Shown here piece by piece: positions 51,674 to 61,828 of a stretch of 64,000 bases of DNA (positions are counted from its first letter, which is position 1; each line of letters begins with the position of its first letter). The notes beneath the pieces are model-generated. The model was given only the letters and a program-made list of their open reading frames with translations, had not been told where the DNA came from and ran no database searches. Location of the stretch: NCBI GenBank assembly GCA_027676805.1, contig JAQENU010000013.1, positions 25,692 through 89,691 of the forward strand. The letters are read 5' to 3'. The DNA is from Coprobacillaceae bacterium UN01-12pH3A (lineage in GTDB: Bacteria > Bacillota_I > Bacilli_A > Erysipelotrichales > Coprobacillaceae). A program made the translations under genes and the position numbers.

Positions 51674-54070
51674 CTAACGCACTACAATGTTGACGATCTT
51701 ATTTTTAACGACAATCACTTTCACAATATTCTTACCTTCAATATGTGCTTTAACATTTTCCTGTGCCAAAGCATCGTCTTTTACTTTTTCATCATCTTCA
51801 TCTTTAGCAACTGTCATCTTCGCACGAAGCTTCCCATTTACTTGAATAGCAATTTCAACTTCATCATCAACCAGCATCTTTTCATCATAAGTTGGCCATT
51901 CTGCATAAGAAATAGATTCCGCATGTCCAAGTTTCTGCCACATTTCTTCACAAATATGAGGAGCAATACATGAAAGCATCTTAATCAATGATTCGGCGTA
52001 TGGGCGATAAATCGTTTCTGATTTATAAGCTTCGTTAATAAAAATCATCATTTGACTAATCGCCGTATTGAATCCTAACGTATTATAGTCATCTGTCACT
52101 TTCTTTACGGTGCGATGATAAATTTTATCTAAGGCACCATCATTTTTATCTGAAAGCTTGTCTTGTTCAATAAATAAACGATAAACACGATCCAGCCATT
52201 TTCTAGCACCATCTAACCCATTCGTTGACCATGGCAAAGATGCCTCTAAAGGTCCCATGAACATTTCATAAAGTCGCAGTGCATCCGCTCCATGGCTTTC
52301 AACAATATCATCCGGATTAATAACGTTTCCTTTTGATTTAGACATCTTCTCCCCGTTATTTCCTAAAATCATTCCTTGGTGGAATAAACGCTGATAGGGT
52401 TCTTTACTGTTTACAACACCACAGTCATAAAGTACCTTATGCCAGAAACGAGAATAAAGCAAATGCAGTACCGCATGTTCTGCTCCACCTACATATAAAT
52501 CAACCGGTAGCCATTCATTGATAATTTTCGGATCACAGATTGCCTGATCATTATGAGGATCAATGTAGCGAATATAATACCAGCATGATCCTGCCCATTG
52601 CGGCATCGTGTTTGTTTCACGACGGCATTTTTGTCCATCAATTTCCACATATAACCAATCATCGCAATGTGCTAAAGGGGATTCCCCATCATCACTAGGT
52701 TTAAAATTATTAGTTGCAGGTAATTCAAGCGGTAATTCTTCTACCGGTACAGTAACCATCGTACCATCAGGTTTATAAATAATAGGAATCGGTTCTCCCC
52801 AATAACGCTGTCTTGAAAACAGCCAGTCTCTTAATTTATAAGTAATTTTAGCTTCACCGCAGTGGTTTTCATTTAACCATTCAATCATGGTTTTAATTCC
52901 ATCTTCTTTGTTTAATCCATTTAAGAATTCTGAATTGATATGAAGCCCATCCTCCGTAAAAGCAGCTTCCTCAATATTCCCGCCTTCAAGCACCGGGATA
53001 ATCTCAATTCCAAATTTTTTCGCAAATTCGTAATCACGTTCATCGTGTGCCGGTACAGCCATAATTGCACCGGTTCCATAACTTGCTAAAACATAATCTG
53101 CGATCCAGATTGGAATTTCTTTTCCGTTTACCGGATTTATCGCATAAGCACCTGTAAAAACTCCTGTTTTTTCTTTTGATAATTCGGTTCTTTCCAAATC
53201 TGACTTGCTAGCGATAGATTCTTTATAAGCAGCTACTGCTTCTTTTTGAGTTTCACTGCTGATTTCATCTACAAAAGGATGTTCGGGTGATAAAACACAG
53301 TATGTTGCACCGAACAAGGTATCCGGACGCGTTGTAAATACAGTAAATTCTTTATTTGTTCCAGCAATTTTAAATTGTACATTTGCACCGCTTGATTTTC
53401 CAATCCAGTTGCGCTGCATCTGTTTTGTAGGTTCAGGCCAGTCTAAATCTTCAAGGTCTTCCAATAGACGTTCTGCATATTTTGTAATACGCAATACCCA
53501 TTGACGCATTGGTTTTCTGATTACCGGAAACCCACCACGTTCTGACTTACCATCGATGACTTCTTCATTCGCTAAAACCGCTTTCAATTCAGGACACCAA
53601 TTCACCGGAATTTCATCAATATAAGCTAATCCCATATCATATAATTTAGTAAATATCCATTGTGTCCATTTATAATAGTCCTGATTAGATGTTGCAATTT
53701 CACGATCCCAATCATAAGAAAAACCTAATGATTTAATCTGAGTTCTAAACGTATTGATATTGTTTGTAGTAAATTCAGCCGGATGATTTCCTGTTGTAAT
53801 TGCAAATTGTTCTGCCGGTAATCCAAAAGAGTCAAATCCCATCGGATGCAGTACATTAAATCCCTGCATTCTTTTCATTCTTGCGATAATATCAGTCGCT
53901 GTATATCCTTCCGGATGCCCTACATGTAGCCCTTTCCCTGATGGATATGGAAACATATCCAATGCGTAGTATTTGGGTTTGCTTAAATCAAATGTATCTG
54001 TTTTAAACGTTTTATTCTGTTCCCAATATTGCTGCCATTTTTTTTCAATCGTACTGTGATCAAAAGCCAT
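51674..54070 (-). CDS. leuS: Leucyl-tRNA synthetase
   Basis: A 798-residue class I aminoacyl-tRNA synthetase. The HIGH motif region is [18 protein letters not shown] and the KMSKS region is [16 protein letters not shown]. The editing domain contains [20 protein letters not shown]. The C-terminal anticodon-binding domain ends in [16 protein letters not shown]. Length is normal for bacterial LeuS. It is controlled by the T-box leader upstream, which carries a leucine specifier codon. Confidence 0.97.
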   Translation of the reverse strand: MAFDHSTIEKKWQQYWEQNKTFKTDTFDLSKPKYYALDMFPYPSGKGLHVGHPEGYTATDIIARMKRMQGFNVLHPMGFDSFGLPAEQFAITTGNHPAEFTTNNINTFRTQIKSLGFSYDWDREIATSNQDYYKWTQWIFTKLYDMGLAYIDEIPVNWCPELKAVLANEEVIDGKSERGGFPVIRKPMRQWVLRITKYAERLLEDLEDLDWPEPTKQMQRNWIGKSSGANVQFKIAGTNKEFTVFTTRPDTLFGATYCVLSPEHPFVDEISSETQKEAVAAYKESIASKSDLERTELSKEKTGVFTGAYAINPVNGKEIPIWIADYVLASYGTGAIMAVPAHDERDYEFAKKFGIEIIPVLEGGNIEEAAFTEDGLHINSEFLNGLNKEDGIKTMIEWLNENHCGEAKITYKLRDWLFSRQRYWGEPIPIIYKPDGTMVTVPVEELPLELPATNNFKPSDDGESPLAHCDDWLYVEIDGQKCRRETNTMPQWAGSCWYYIRYIDPHNDQAICDPKIINEWLPVDLYVGGAEHAVLHLLYSRFWHKVLYDCGVVNSKEPYQRLFHQGMILGNNGEKMSKSKGNVINPDDIVESHGADALRLYEMFMGPLEASLPWSTNGLDGARKWLDRVYRLFIEQDKLSDKNDGALDKIYHRTVKKVTDDYNTLGFNTAISQMMIFINEAYKSETIYRPYAESLIKMLSCIAPHICEEMWQKLGHAESISYAEWPTYDEKMLVDDEVEIAIQVNGKLRAKMTVAKDEDDEKVKDDALAQENVKAHIEGKNIVKVIVVKNKIVNIVVR

Positions 54071-54084
54071 TTTCTTTACCTCCT

Positions 54085-54320
54085 AAATAAAAAAAGCCAT
54101 CCTCTAAGGACGACTTTGATCGCGATACCACCTTAGTTCACATCATCATGTGCACTCAATTCATTAACGCAGACTCACGTTATCTACTACTGATTCATAG
54201 ATACATCTCACAGGCGAGTTCATCTTTTGATTTTATCGATTTTCACCAGCCATCGACTCTCTACTAAAACCGCAAAACTACTACTCCTGATCATAGATTT
54301 TAATTCTATTAAAGAATAGC
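54085..54320 (-). promoter_or_regulatory. T-box riboswitch (leucine) upstream of leuS
   Basis: On the minus strand the T-box sequence AAGGTGGTATCGCGA (around 54119-54134) is followed by a terminator stem GTCGTCCT/AGGATGGC (54095-54114) and seven T. Upstream lies a long stem I region. A CTC leucine codon at 54216-54218, in GATGAACTCGCC, is the probable specifier. Uncharged tRNA-Leu should stabilise the antiterminator and turn on leuS. Confidence 0.93.
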
Positions 54321-54376
54321 ATAACTGCTTCTTAAAATCAACAAAATTTATTATAGTCGCTATATTTAGATAGAAA

Positions 54377-56224
54377 TTAATAGCCATGGTCTTTTAAACA
54401 ATCTATCAGACTAACCTTTGACAGTTTGCGCATTGGCAAAAAGCCGCTGAAAAGTCCCAGACTCCCCATTAAAACCACTACCCCAGCTGACCACAATAAG
54501 GGGATCGCTTTAATCACCGTAAACCCTAAAGTTTCGATAAGCATTTGACTTCCTTGAGACAAAAGCAGCTGAACAAAAAGCACGCCGCCTACTCCTCCGG
54601 TTATACTTATGATTAAGATATCCAGTCCCTGCAAATATAGAATTTGTCGGCGAGAGGCTCCAATCATTCTAAACAGACCAATCTCTTTTATTTTTTCCGT
54701 TATATTCAGGTAGACTGTCATTCCTAAAAGCAGAAAAATAGTAACCAGCATCACTCCGGTAATTCCATAAAGAAAATAACTGACCTTCTGGAAAATTCCC
54801 GTGATCTGCTCACTGATGTTCGCGCCCACTTCCTTATACTCATACTCTGGAAACTGATTGCGATAAAATGCGAGCAGTTCATCAATTCCCCCATCACTAT
54901 AGAGCATTAAATAGTCTCCCGTTACGCTTGGAAGAGCAAATAAACTTTCAATAATTTTTAATTCATCCAAACTATTTCTATAAATTGTGTCCATTCCTGT
55001 ATATTCATCAACCACTCCCACAACTTGAAACCCGAATCTTTTCTCTTGATCAGCGTATTGATAATGCCCGTAGACTGTTTTTTCACTTAAAGTTTCCCCA
55101 AACATTCGTTCATATGTATTTTTAGAAAGCATGATCTCACTTTCTTTTTGGGGCAATCTTCCAAAAAGGAGACGCAGCTCTTCATGTGCACATCGCGTAT
55201 TATCGCCAATAAAAAGAATCTCTCCACTATCTTTACTGATACCTAAAAACTCAATATAGGGAAGATTCAAATATGCTCCTTGGATATGTTCATTCGCTTC
55301 CATCAATGCTGTGGCATCCTGAATATCCAGCCAATGACGATCCATAAATTTCAGACTAATACATTGCTGAGGGAAAAGCTTCTTAATTTCTTTAAAAGTT
55401 TCCTGTTTTAATCCATAACTGACTACTAATGTCAGCATTAAACAGACCGTACCAAACATCACTGCAAAAACAGATAGTAAATGCCGCTCTTTTTGACTTT
55501 TATAGCTTTCTTTCAATAACTGATAATAATCGATGATGATCCGCCTTTTTCCTCTTTTCTTTATTGGCGTTAAGCGGTTGGGAGAAGAAATATAGGTTTG
55601 ATCCAGCTGCCCTTCATGCAGATATAAAATATGATCGCAGTATTGACTTAGCAGGTTGGTATCATGACTCACTATAATGACAATGGCCTTTTGCGCATAT
55701 TCTTTTAAAAGCATCATCATCTTGACTGCATTTTCCTGATCAAGTGCGCTTGTTGGTTCATCACATAATATAATAGCCGGATCTTTTTTCAGACCGCGTA
55801 CAAGGGCTAAGCGTTGCTGTTGTCCGCCGGAAAGCTGACCGCAGCACTTGACTTTCATTCCATTCATATTTAATTTCTTTAAAAGTTCTTTTTCTTCAAT
55901 TAGACTTTGCTGATGGGATAAATAAGAATATAAATTGAGATTATTTTTCACTGACCATTTAGATAACAAAGCAATCTGCTGATATAAAGTACAGACATAA
56001 TGCAGCCGATACCGCTGTCGATCTTTTTTGATATTCACCCCATTAAACTTAACAATGCCCTGATAATCCTCTTCCAGTCCTCCTATTATATTCAATAAAG
56101 TGGTCTTTCCTGCCCCGCTTCGCCCATAGATGCCAACGAATGCAGGGCCATCTATTTTTAAATTAACTTTATTTAATATAAATTGATCACGGTATTTCTT
56201 GGTAACATTCACAAGCTCTAGCAT
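54377..56224 (-). CDS. ABC transporter, ATPase fused to FtsX-like permease (second half of pair)
   Basis: A 615-residue protein. The ATPase domain (~1-215) has Walker A GRSGAGKTTLL, signature LSGGQQQRLAL, Walker B AIILCDEPTSAL and VSHDTN. The permease part has a membrane helix (~245-270), a large external domain and three C-terminal helices of the FtsX/MacB type. It overlaps the preceding ABC gene by seven bases. The two full-length proteins probably form a heterodimer. Proteins of this layout act on peptides, lipids or lipoproteins in the envelope; the cargo is unknown, and no sensor kinase is adjacent. No terminator is obvious before the leuS T-box. Confidence 0.88.
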   Translation of the reverse strand: MLELVNVTKKYRDQFILNKVNLKIDGPAFVGIYGRSGAGKTTLLNIIGGLEEDYQGIVKFNGVNIKKDRQRYRLHYVCTLYQQIALLSKWSVKNNLNLYSYLSHQQSLIEEKELLKKLNMNGMKVKCCGQLSGGQQQRLALVRGLKKDPAIILCDEPTSALDQENAVKMMMLLKEYAQKAIVIIVSHDTNLLSQYCDHILYLHEGQLDQTYISSPNRLTPIKKRGKRRIIIDYYQLLKESYKSQKERHLLSVFAVMFGTVCLMLTLVVSYGLKQETFKEIKKLFPQQCISLKFMDRHWLDIQDATALMEANEHIQGAYLNLPYIEFLGISKDSGEILFIGDNTRCAHEELRLLFGRLPQKESEIMLSKNTYERMFGETLSEKTVYGHYQYADQEKRFGFQVVGVVDEYTGMDTIYRNSLDELKIIESLFALPSVTGDYLMLYSDGGIDELLAFYRNQFPEYEYKEVGANISEQITGIFQKVSYFLYGITGVMLVTIFLLLGMTVYLNITEKIKEIGLFRMIGASRRQILYLQGLDILIISITGGVGGVLFVQLLLSQGSQMLIETLGFTVIKAIPLLWSAGVVVLMGSLGLFSGFLPMRKLSKVSLIDCLKDHGY

Positions 56225-58071
56225 AAATCATCCTCCCGCAAAATTTGTCCTGCATCTTTTTTAAAGATTCTCAGCAAAGAAATGAAGATAGCTAATCCAT
56301 TTACTATTATCAGCATTACTAAAATCACGATATAAACAAACATCGGCAGCTTTAACCCAGACAAAAATGTCTGATCATACGGGATAATAAGTAAATTCGA
56401 TAAAGAAGGATCCATCCATTTTGGTAAACAGCGATTCAACAATAAAATAATACTGCAGCCAAAAAAGCCGCCTGCAAACAAAGTGACAAAGCTGATCAAC
56501 GTCCCTTCAAATAAATAAAGTTTCCCGATTTGCCAACGTGAAATTCCATATACACGCAGCATGGTGATTTCTTTTCGCTTCTGCAAAAAAGAGGCATAAT
56601 TCAATAAATAACTCATCAAGATATTCATTGTCATCGTAATAAAAAGAAAGATTCCTAAAACAGTGTTAATCATTGAAACAAGTGTCTGAATGTTTGTTTC
56701 AAACTCATAAAAATCATTCCTCATTGTATAGTTCGTCTGCTGATTCATCGTATCAATCGTCTTTTTGACTTGATTATAATCTTCAAAGATTATAGTAATT
56801 GCTTTTTCTTCATACCACTGAATATCATTTTCAAGCTGGGGAGAAAAATAAACATTTTTATAAGATAGCGGATCTAATGCATAACCACATACAACAAATT
56901 TTTCTTCTTTTCCATTAAGCAGATAAGACACTGTTTCTCCAATGACCGTCTTTAATGTCGGATCAATTTCTTTAGCCAAGTCATAAGATAAAATAACTTC
57001 TTCCTTAGCTTTTGGAATATCCCCTTCAAACCTTACCATGGTTGTATCAGGCACGATTTGAAAATGAATATCCTTATTTTCGTTTTCCAAATTAAGTACC
57101 GCTCGTTTTCGATAAACCATCTTTACGCCTTCCCATTTTTCAATCGCTTGTATATCCTCCTGCGTGATTGTTTGATTAGGGTCTGCATTTTGATAAACAG
57201 TCAGTTCATTCTGTGTAAAAGAATAAGACTGCAGTTTCATCAAATAGCGAAATGTTCCGCCGGATAATGAAAAAATAAGCATCATAATAGCAATCATGAG
57301 CAACTGTGATCCCTGACTTACAATCAGTTTTCCTCTTTTTGAATAAATATTCCATTTTATATAATTCCAACAGCTCCTCCTATTAAGCTCATAGGATTGA
57401 CCGTTATGACGTATGATAGCCGTCGGTCTTTCAACTTCTTCATCTGAAACAATCTTGCCATTTGCCAGACCTATTTTACGACTGACTTCCTCTTTAAATA
57501 GCTGGGTATCGTGACTAACGACTATAATAAGCGTATCTTTAGCCATATCAACAAAAAGCGAGTGAATCAGCTTTGCTGTCTTTTGATCTAGTGCAGCCGT
57601 TGGTTCATCGGCTAAAATGATCTTAGGCTGCATCAAAAGAACTCTGGCAATGGCAACTCTCTGTTTTTGTCCACCTGAAAGCTGCTGAACAATAGTTTTC
57701 ATATAACTATCCATTTCTACTTTTTTCAGCACACTCTCAATACGGTCTTCATCAAAGCCAAAAAGTTTTAAGTTATCTTCCACACTCATCGCTTCGATCA
57801 GATGGTATCCCTGAAAAATAAAAGATACATCATTTTGATGTATCCGATCTTTATTGCAGCGATATTTATTAGTGTAAGAAATTCCTTGTATCACCACTTC
57901 TCCTTTACTAGGTGTAATCAATCCGCCAATCAGATGCAGCAAAGTTGATTTACCGCTTCCCGATGGTCCTGTGACTAAAACAATCCCCGGATGATCGAAC
58001 TGTAAATTAATATCTTCTAATATATTCGTCTGATTTAAATGATAAGATAAATGAAATAATTGTAAAAGCAT
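56218..58071 (-). CDS. ABC transporter, ATPase fused to FtsX-like permease (first half of pair)
   Basis: A 617-residue protein with the same layout as its downstream neighbour: Walker A GPSGSGKSTLL, signature LSGGQKQRVAI, Walker B IILADEPTAAL, and VSHDTQ in the ATPase domain. A membrane helix follows (~250-275), then an external domain (~285-450) and three or four C-terminal helices. The external domains of the two proteins differ strongly, which supports distinct halves of one exporter rather than a recent duplicate. The start follows GGAA at suitable distance. It is divergent from the radical SAM gene. Confidence 0.88.
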   Translation of the reverse strand: MLLQLFHLSYHLNQTNILEDINLQFDHPGIVLVTGPSGSGKSTLLHLIGGLITPSKGEVVIQGISYTNKYRCNKDRIHQNDVSFIFQGYHLIEAMSVEDNLKLFGFDEDRIESVLKKVEMDSYMKTIVQQLSGGQKQRVAIARVLLMQPKIILADEPTAALDQKTAKLIHSLFVDMAKDTLIIVVSHDTQLFKEEVSRKIGLANGKIVSDEEVERPTAIIRHNGQSYELNRRSCWNYIKWNIYSKRGKLIVSQGSQLLMIAIMMLIFSLSGGTFRYLMKLQSYSFTQNELTVYQNADPNQTITQEDIQAIEKWEGVKMVYRKRAVLNLENENKDIHFQIVPDTTMVRFEGDIPKAKEEVILSYDLAKEIDPTLKTVIGETVSYLLNGKEEKFVVCGYALDPLSYKNVYFSPQLENDIQWYEEKAITIIFEDYNQVKKTIDTMNQQTNYTMRNDFYEFETNIQTLVSMINTVLGIFLFITMTMNILMSYLLNYASFLQKRKEITMLRVYGISRWQIGKLYLFEGTLISFVTLFAGGFFGCSIILLLNRCLPKWMDPSLSNLLIIPYDQTFLSGLKLPMFVYIVILVMLIIVNGLAIFISLLRIFKKDAGQILREDDLC

Positions 58072-58114
58072 ACGTATTCCTTCCTATTCATGGTATAATG
58101 ACTGCGGTGATAAA

Positions 58115-59053
58115 ATGAATTTCAAATATACTTTAGATGACAAACGCTATCATACTTTTAATTATTATTTAAAAACAAAATACAAACAGAAAATCGCTAA
58201 AATCTCATTGAATGCCGATTTTACCTGCCCAAATCGCGATGGCACAGCCGGAATCGGCGGCTGTTTATTTTGCAGTGACAGCGGCTCAGGAGATTTTGCG
58301 GGTGATCCCAAAGATAGTCTGCAGCTACAATTTGATAAAGTCAGTCAAATGATGAAAAGAAAATGGCCTGATTGTAAATATATTGCTTATTTTCAGGCAA
58401 ATTCCAATACTTATGGTTCGGTTGAAAAACTAAAAGAGACATTTGAGCCTTTTGTCAACAAAAAAGATGTCGTTGGAATCGACATCGCCACCCGACCCGA
58501 CTGCTTAAATGATGAAATCATTGAATATTTAGCTGATTTAAACCAACGTACCGATTTATGGATTGAATTAGGACTGCAAACGATCCATGAAGAAAGCGCT
58601 CAATGGTTTAATCGCGGCTACTCTCTTTCAGTATTTGAAAATGCCCTGCGTCAGCTGCGCGAACATAACATCTCGGTCTGCGTGCACATCATTAACGGTC
58701 TGCCGGTTGAAACACCAGAAATGATGCTTCAAACTGTAGACTATTTAGCTAAGCAAGACATTCAGGGAATTAAGATTCATATGCTTTATGCATTAAAAAA
58801 CAGTCGTATTGCTAGATATATGGAAACACATCAAATTGATTTTATGGAGCGAGAGGCATATATCGATTTAGTTGTTCGCCAATTAGAGCTGCTGCCTCCT
58901 CATATTGTTGTACAGCGCCTGACCGGTGACGGAAAACAAGACGAACTTTACGGACCGCTCTGGTCTATTAAAAAAGTAACGATTTTAAATGATATCACCA
59001 AAAGAATGAAAGCTCTTGATACTTATCAGGGGCAGCGTTATCAGCGTTCATAG
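58115..59053 (+). CDS. Radical SAM protein, TIGR01212/YtqA family
   Basis: A 312-residue enzyme. The cluster motif is ADFTCPNRDGTAGIGGCLFC, with the three cysteines spaced as in YtqA, Elp3-like proteins. Further family patterns are KYIAYFQANSNTYG, GIDIATRPDCLND, and VHIINGLPVETPEMM. Some members are annotated as tRNA-modification enzymes, but the reaction is not established. A TATAAT box at 58092-58097 lies just upstream, and the ribosome site is GGTGAT. The gene is monocistronic. Confidence 0.9.
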   Translation: MNFKYTLDDKRYHTFNYYLKTKYKQKIAKISLNADFTCPNRDGTAGIGGCLFCSDSGSGDFAGDPKDSLQLQFDKVSQMMKRKWPDCKYIAYFQANSNTYGSVEKLKETFEPFVNKKDVVGIDIATRPDCLNDEIIEYLADLNQRTDLWIELGLQTIHEESAQWFNRGYSLSVFENALRQLREHNISVCVHIINGLPVETPEMMLQTVDYLAKQDIQGIKIHMLYALKNSRIARYMETHQIDFMEREAYIDLVVRQLELLPPHIVVQRLTGDGKQDELYGPLWSIKKVTILNDITKRMKALDTYQGQRYQRS

Positions 59054-59068
59054 AAACGCTTTTTTTGT
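59041..59068 (+). terminator. Terminator of the radical SAM gene
   Basis: The stem AGCGTT/AACGCT is followed by seven T. Confidence 0.8.
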
Positions 59069-59071
59069 TAA

Positions 59072-59096
59072 ACAAAAAGTGCCTTTCGGCACTCTT
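59072..59096 (-). terminator. Terminator of hpf
   Basis: The stem AGTGCC/GGCACT with a GAAA loop is followed on the minus strand by TTTTTGTTT. Confidence 0.82.
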
Positions 59097-59624
59097 TTAT
59101 TCATCTGTTTCGATAAGACCATATCCTCCATCATGACGAACATATACAACACTTACCAATTCGGTTTCAATATCTTTATATACATAGAATTTATGTCCCA
59201 ATAATTCCATTTGCATAATAGCTTCTTCCAAATCCATTGGTTTAGGTGTAATAGTTTTAGTACGAACGACAACATCTTCTTCATTGTCATCCACATCTTC
59301 TATAGATTCCATATTAAATGTTGGTTTATTATTTCTTCGACTTAATTTCGTCTTTTGTTTTCTAATTTGCCCTTCAATTTTTTCAATGACTTTATCAATT
59401 GCTGCATATAAGTCATCATCCACATCCTCTGCACGTAAGATCACATAATCTGTAGGAATAGTCACCTCTATCTTCTGACCATAAGGATAGGTTCTAGCCA
59501 ATACTTTCGCTTCCACATCATCGCTGATAATGAAATACTTGTTTAATTTAGCTAGTTGTTTAGTGATTTTGTTTTCGATTGCTTCAGTAATTTCAATATT
59601 CTTCCCTCTTACAATTACTTTCAT
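59097..59624 (-). CDS. hpf: Ribosome hibernation promoting factor, long form
   Basis: A 175-residue protein. I chose the start at 59624 (MKVIVRGKNIEITEAI), after GGAGGG. The N-terminal ~100 residues are the S30AE domain that binds the decoding centre. The C-terminal ~55 residues (KPMDLEEAIMQMELLGHKFY, ELVSVVYVRHDGGYGLI) form the dimerisation domain found in long HPF. That domain joins two 70S ribosomes into inactive 100S particles. A cre-like sequence lies 80-93 bases upstream, which would fit control by carbon state. Confidence 0.94.
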   Translation of the reverse strand: MKVIVRGKNIEITEAIENKITKQLAKLNKYFIISDDVEAKVLARTYPYGQKIEVTIPTDYVILRAEDVDDDLYAAIDKVIEKIEGQIRKQKTKLSRRNNKPTFNMESIEDVDDNEEDVVVRTKTITPKPMDLEEAIMQMELLGHKFYVYKDIETELVSVVYVRHDGGYGLIETDE

Positions 59625-59703
59625 AACAATCCCTCCTTCTATGCTTTTATTATACACTACTTAGCTTTTGATTACATCAAAAATGAGAAGAAAAATTAAA
59701 TAA

Positions 59704-59717
59704 TGTAAGCGTTTTAA
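59704..59717 (+). promoter_or_regulatory. Candidate CcpA (cre) site upstream of hpf
   Basis: TGTAAGCGTTTTAA has one mismatch to TGWAANCGNTNWCA. It lies between hpf and the metK terminator. Confidence 0.35.
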
Positions 59718-59748
59718 AAATAAAGAGATACCCTTTCGGATACCTCTA
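59718..59748 (-). terminator. Terminator of metK
   Basis: The ten-base stem AGAGGTATCC/GGGTATCTCT with a GAAA loop is followed on the minus strand by TTATTTTT. Confidence 0.85.
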
Positions 59749-60891
59749 TAAATAGCTCTTTAAAACTTCCACTTTATCTAAATTTTCCCATGGCAGGTTC
59801 AAGTCACCACGACCAAAATGACCATAAGCCGCTGTCTTGGAATAGATTGGGCGAAGCAAATCCAAACTATGTATGATGCCATTTGGCGTTAAATCAAAAT
59901 TCTCTTTGATCGCTTTCAGTAAAACTTCCTGACTTACTTTTCCAGTGCCAAATGTTTCAACAAAAACAGATGTCGGTTCCGCCACTCCAATAGCATAAGA
60001 CAATTGGATCTCTGTTTTTTCGGCTAATCCGGCTGCTACAATATTCTTTGCGATATAGCGTGCCATATATGCCGCTGAACGATCTACTTTTGATGGATCT
60101 TTTCCACTAAAAGCACCACCGCCATGACGCGCATACCCGCCATAAGTATCCACGATGATCTTTCTTCCTGTTAACCCTGTATCGCCATGAGGACCGCCAA
60201 TGACAAAACGACCGGTTGGATTAATGATAACACGGAAATCTTGATTCATATCATACTTCGATACAACATACATCATAATTTCATTCTTAACATAGTCTCT
60301 GAATTCTTCTTCATTATAATCTTCATCATGCTGAATAGACATCAGGATCGTATCAATCTTAATATTCTGCGGATCTGTATAGTCCACAGTAACCTGAGAT
60401 TTCATATCCGGACGTGCATGTTTAAATTCTCCTGCCAAACGTTTTTCCGTAGCAACACGAACCAACTGATGAGCGATAGAAATCGCCAACGGCATATATC
60501 CTTCTGTTTCTGTTGTGGCATAACCAAACATGATTCCCTGATCCCCGGCTCCACCGACTTCTTTATTGGTTCCTAAAGCAATATCAGCAGACTGCGTATC
60601 CAAAACAACGCGAATTTCACAATGATCTGCATCAATACCGATATCCGCAGAGGTATATCCGATTTTCTTTAATGTGTCTCTTGCTACTTTTTCATAGTCC
60701 ACAACAGCATTAGTAGTAATTTCACCACCAATAATCAATAGATTAGTTGTTGCAAAGCATTCACAGGCAACACGTGAGTATGGATCCTCTGCTAAACAGG
60801 CATCTAAAATTGCGTCAGAAATTTGATCACACACTTTATCGGGATGGCCGATTGACACTGACTCCGATGTAAATAAAATTTTTTCACTCAT
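59746..60891 (-). CDS. metK: S-adenosylmethionine synthetase
   Basis: A 381-residue enzyme making SAM from methionine and ATP. Signatures are [32 protein letters not shown] and [19 protein letters not shown]. All domains are present at normal length. It is controlled by the SAM-I riboswitch immediately upstream, whose binding of SAM should end transcription early. Confidence 0.97.
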   Translation of the reverse strand: MSEKILFTSESVSIGHPDKVCDQISDAILDACLAEDPYSRVACECFATTNLLIIGGEITTNAVVDYEKVARDTLKKIGYTSADIGIDADHCEIRVVLDTQSADIALGTNKEVGGAGDQGIMFGYATTETEGYMPLAISIAHQLVRVATEKRLAGEFKHARPDMKSQVTVDYTDPQNIKIDTILMSIQHDEDYNEEEFRDYVKNEIMMYVVSKYDMNQDFRVIINPTGRFVIGGPHGDTGLTGRKIIVDTYGGYARHGGGAFSGKDPSKVDRSAAYMARYIAKNIVAAGLAEKTEIQLSYAIGVAEPTSVFVETFGTGKVSQEVLLKAIKENFDLTPNGIIHSLDLLRPIYSKTAAYGHFGRGDLNLPWENLDKVEVLKSYL

Positions 60892-60924
60892 TTATCTTTC
60901 CCCCATTCTTATTTTCTACTGCAA

Positions 60925-61070
60925 ATAAAAAAGCCTTCTAGAGGAAAGCTTTATATACTAAAGATTTTCCTCTTATTGTTCGAGATAACCTCGCTTAGGT
61001 ACGGCACCTTCTTTTACAAAAGGGTTGCCACCACATTATCGATCCTCATCTAGTGGTTCTTAATAAGAGC
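60925..61070 (-). promoter_or_regulatory. SAM-I (S-box) riboswitch upstream of metK
   Basis: On the minus strand a closing stem CTCTTATT/AATAAGAG (61062-61069 with 60970-60977) encloses a four-way junction. Conserved elements are CTTATTAAGA, GTGGCAACC and AAGGTGCC. A short kink-turn arm has the loop GAGG, which can pair with CCT of GTACCTAAG, the expected pseudoknot. The expression platform is a terminator AAGCTTTC/GAAGGCTT with six T (60927-60951). The P2 arm is shorter than in classic S-boxes. Confidence 0.88.
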
Positions 61071-61083
61071 TTTATTTTACTTG

Positions 61084-61194
61084 TCAATATTCTGTTGAAT
61101 TATCCTTATTATGGACCAATGCTGCAATCACATCATCCGGCAGATGAACGCTCTTGTACACTTCCATTAATTTTTTTAAGTATTCGTCCTCCAT
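61084..61194 (-). CDS. Small protein of 36 residues upstream of the metK riboswitch
   Basis: A short frame (MEDEYLKKLMEVYK... ending HNKDNSTEY) begins at 61194, exactly six bases after GAGGTG, and ends 14 bases before the riboswitch. The composition is that of a real acidic, amphipathic helical peptide (EDEYLKKLMEVYKSV). I recognise no family. It has the same direction as metK and lies between the marR terminator and the riboswitch, so it should have its own promoter in the 61195-61310 region. Function is unknown. Confidence 0.5.
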   Translation of the reverse strand: MEDEYLKKLMEVYKSVHLPDDVIAALVHNKDNSTEY

Positions 61195-61310
61195 ATTTTT
61201 CACCTCAATATATTTTGGCGAAATATGTCAAAACTATACTTCCAACTCAACGCAATTGATTATAACTAAAAGACTTGAATAAATCAAGCGTTAATGCAAT
61301 TAAAGTAAAA

Positions 61311-61338
61311 TAAAAAAGCAGAAATAATTTTCTACTTT
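61311..61338 (-). terminator. Terminator of the nifU-marR pair
   Basis: The stem AAAGTAGAAA/TTTCTGCTTT is followed on the minus strand by a T-run. Confidence 0.7.
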
Positions 61339-61387
61339 ATTATTCTAACATGTTTTAACAGACAAAACGTTTCATTTTTATCGCAAT

Positions 61388-61828
61388 TTATTTTGCCATT
61401 TTTTGCATTCGACTGCTTATTTCCTTGATCGTGTCACATACCCACTGCATCTTTTCTTCCGGTATGCAATCCATCACGATTTTATCAATGCTAGCATGAA
61501 TTTCATTATGTACATCCACTGCCTTTTTACCGCTTTGTGTCAATACCAAATAGACAACCCTTTTATCCGCATCGGAACGTGAACGCATCACCATCTTTTT
61601 TTCAATCAGCTTATTAATTGCGGTTGTTAAAGAACCGATCGTGATGCGCAGACGATTCGCCACATTGGTCATTGTCGGCTTCGCTTCTAAAGAAACCGCT
61701 TCTAACACATGGACTTCAGAAACAGATAAATTTGAAAATACGGTCTTTTTTAATTCTTGTGTTTGCAGATCATACGTTATATTTACACAATCGACCAATA
61801 AAGCTGTAATCGATTCGTTCTTTTCCAT
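61388..61828 (-). CDS. MarR family transcriptional regulator, FabT-like
   Basis: A 146-residue winged-helix protein. The DNA-binding helices are in MTNVANRLRITIGSLTTAINKLIEKK and the wing in RSRSDADKRVVYLVLTQSGKKA. The sequence style (NLSVSEVHVLEAV, TIGSLTTAINKL) recalls streptococcal FabT, which controls fatty acid synthesis. No fab genes lie in the window, so this stays tentative. Its ATG overlaps the nifU stop (TAATG), so it is translated with nifU. Confidence 0.85.
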   Translation of the reverse strand: MEKNESITALLVDCVNITYDLQTQELKKTVFSNLSVSEVHVLEAVSLEAKPTMTNVANRLRITIGSLTTAINKLIEKKMVMRSRSDADKRVVYLVLTQSGKKAVDVHNEIHASIDKIVMDCIPEEKMQWVCDTIKEISSRMQKMAK

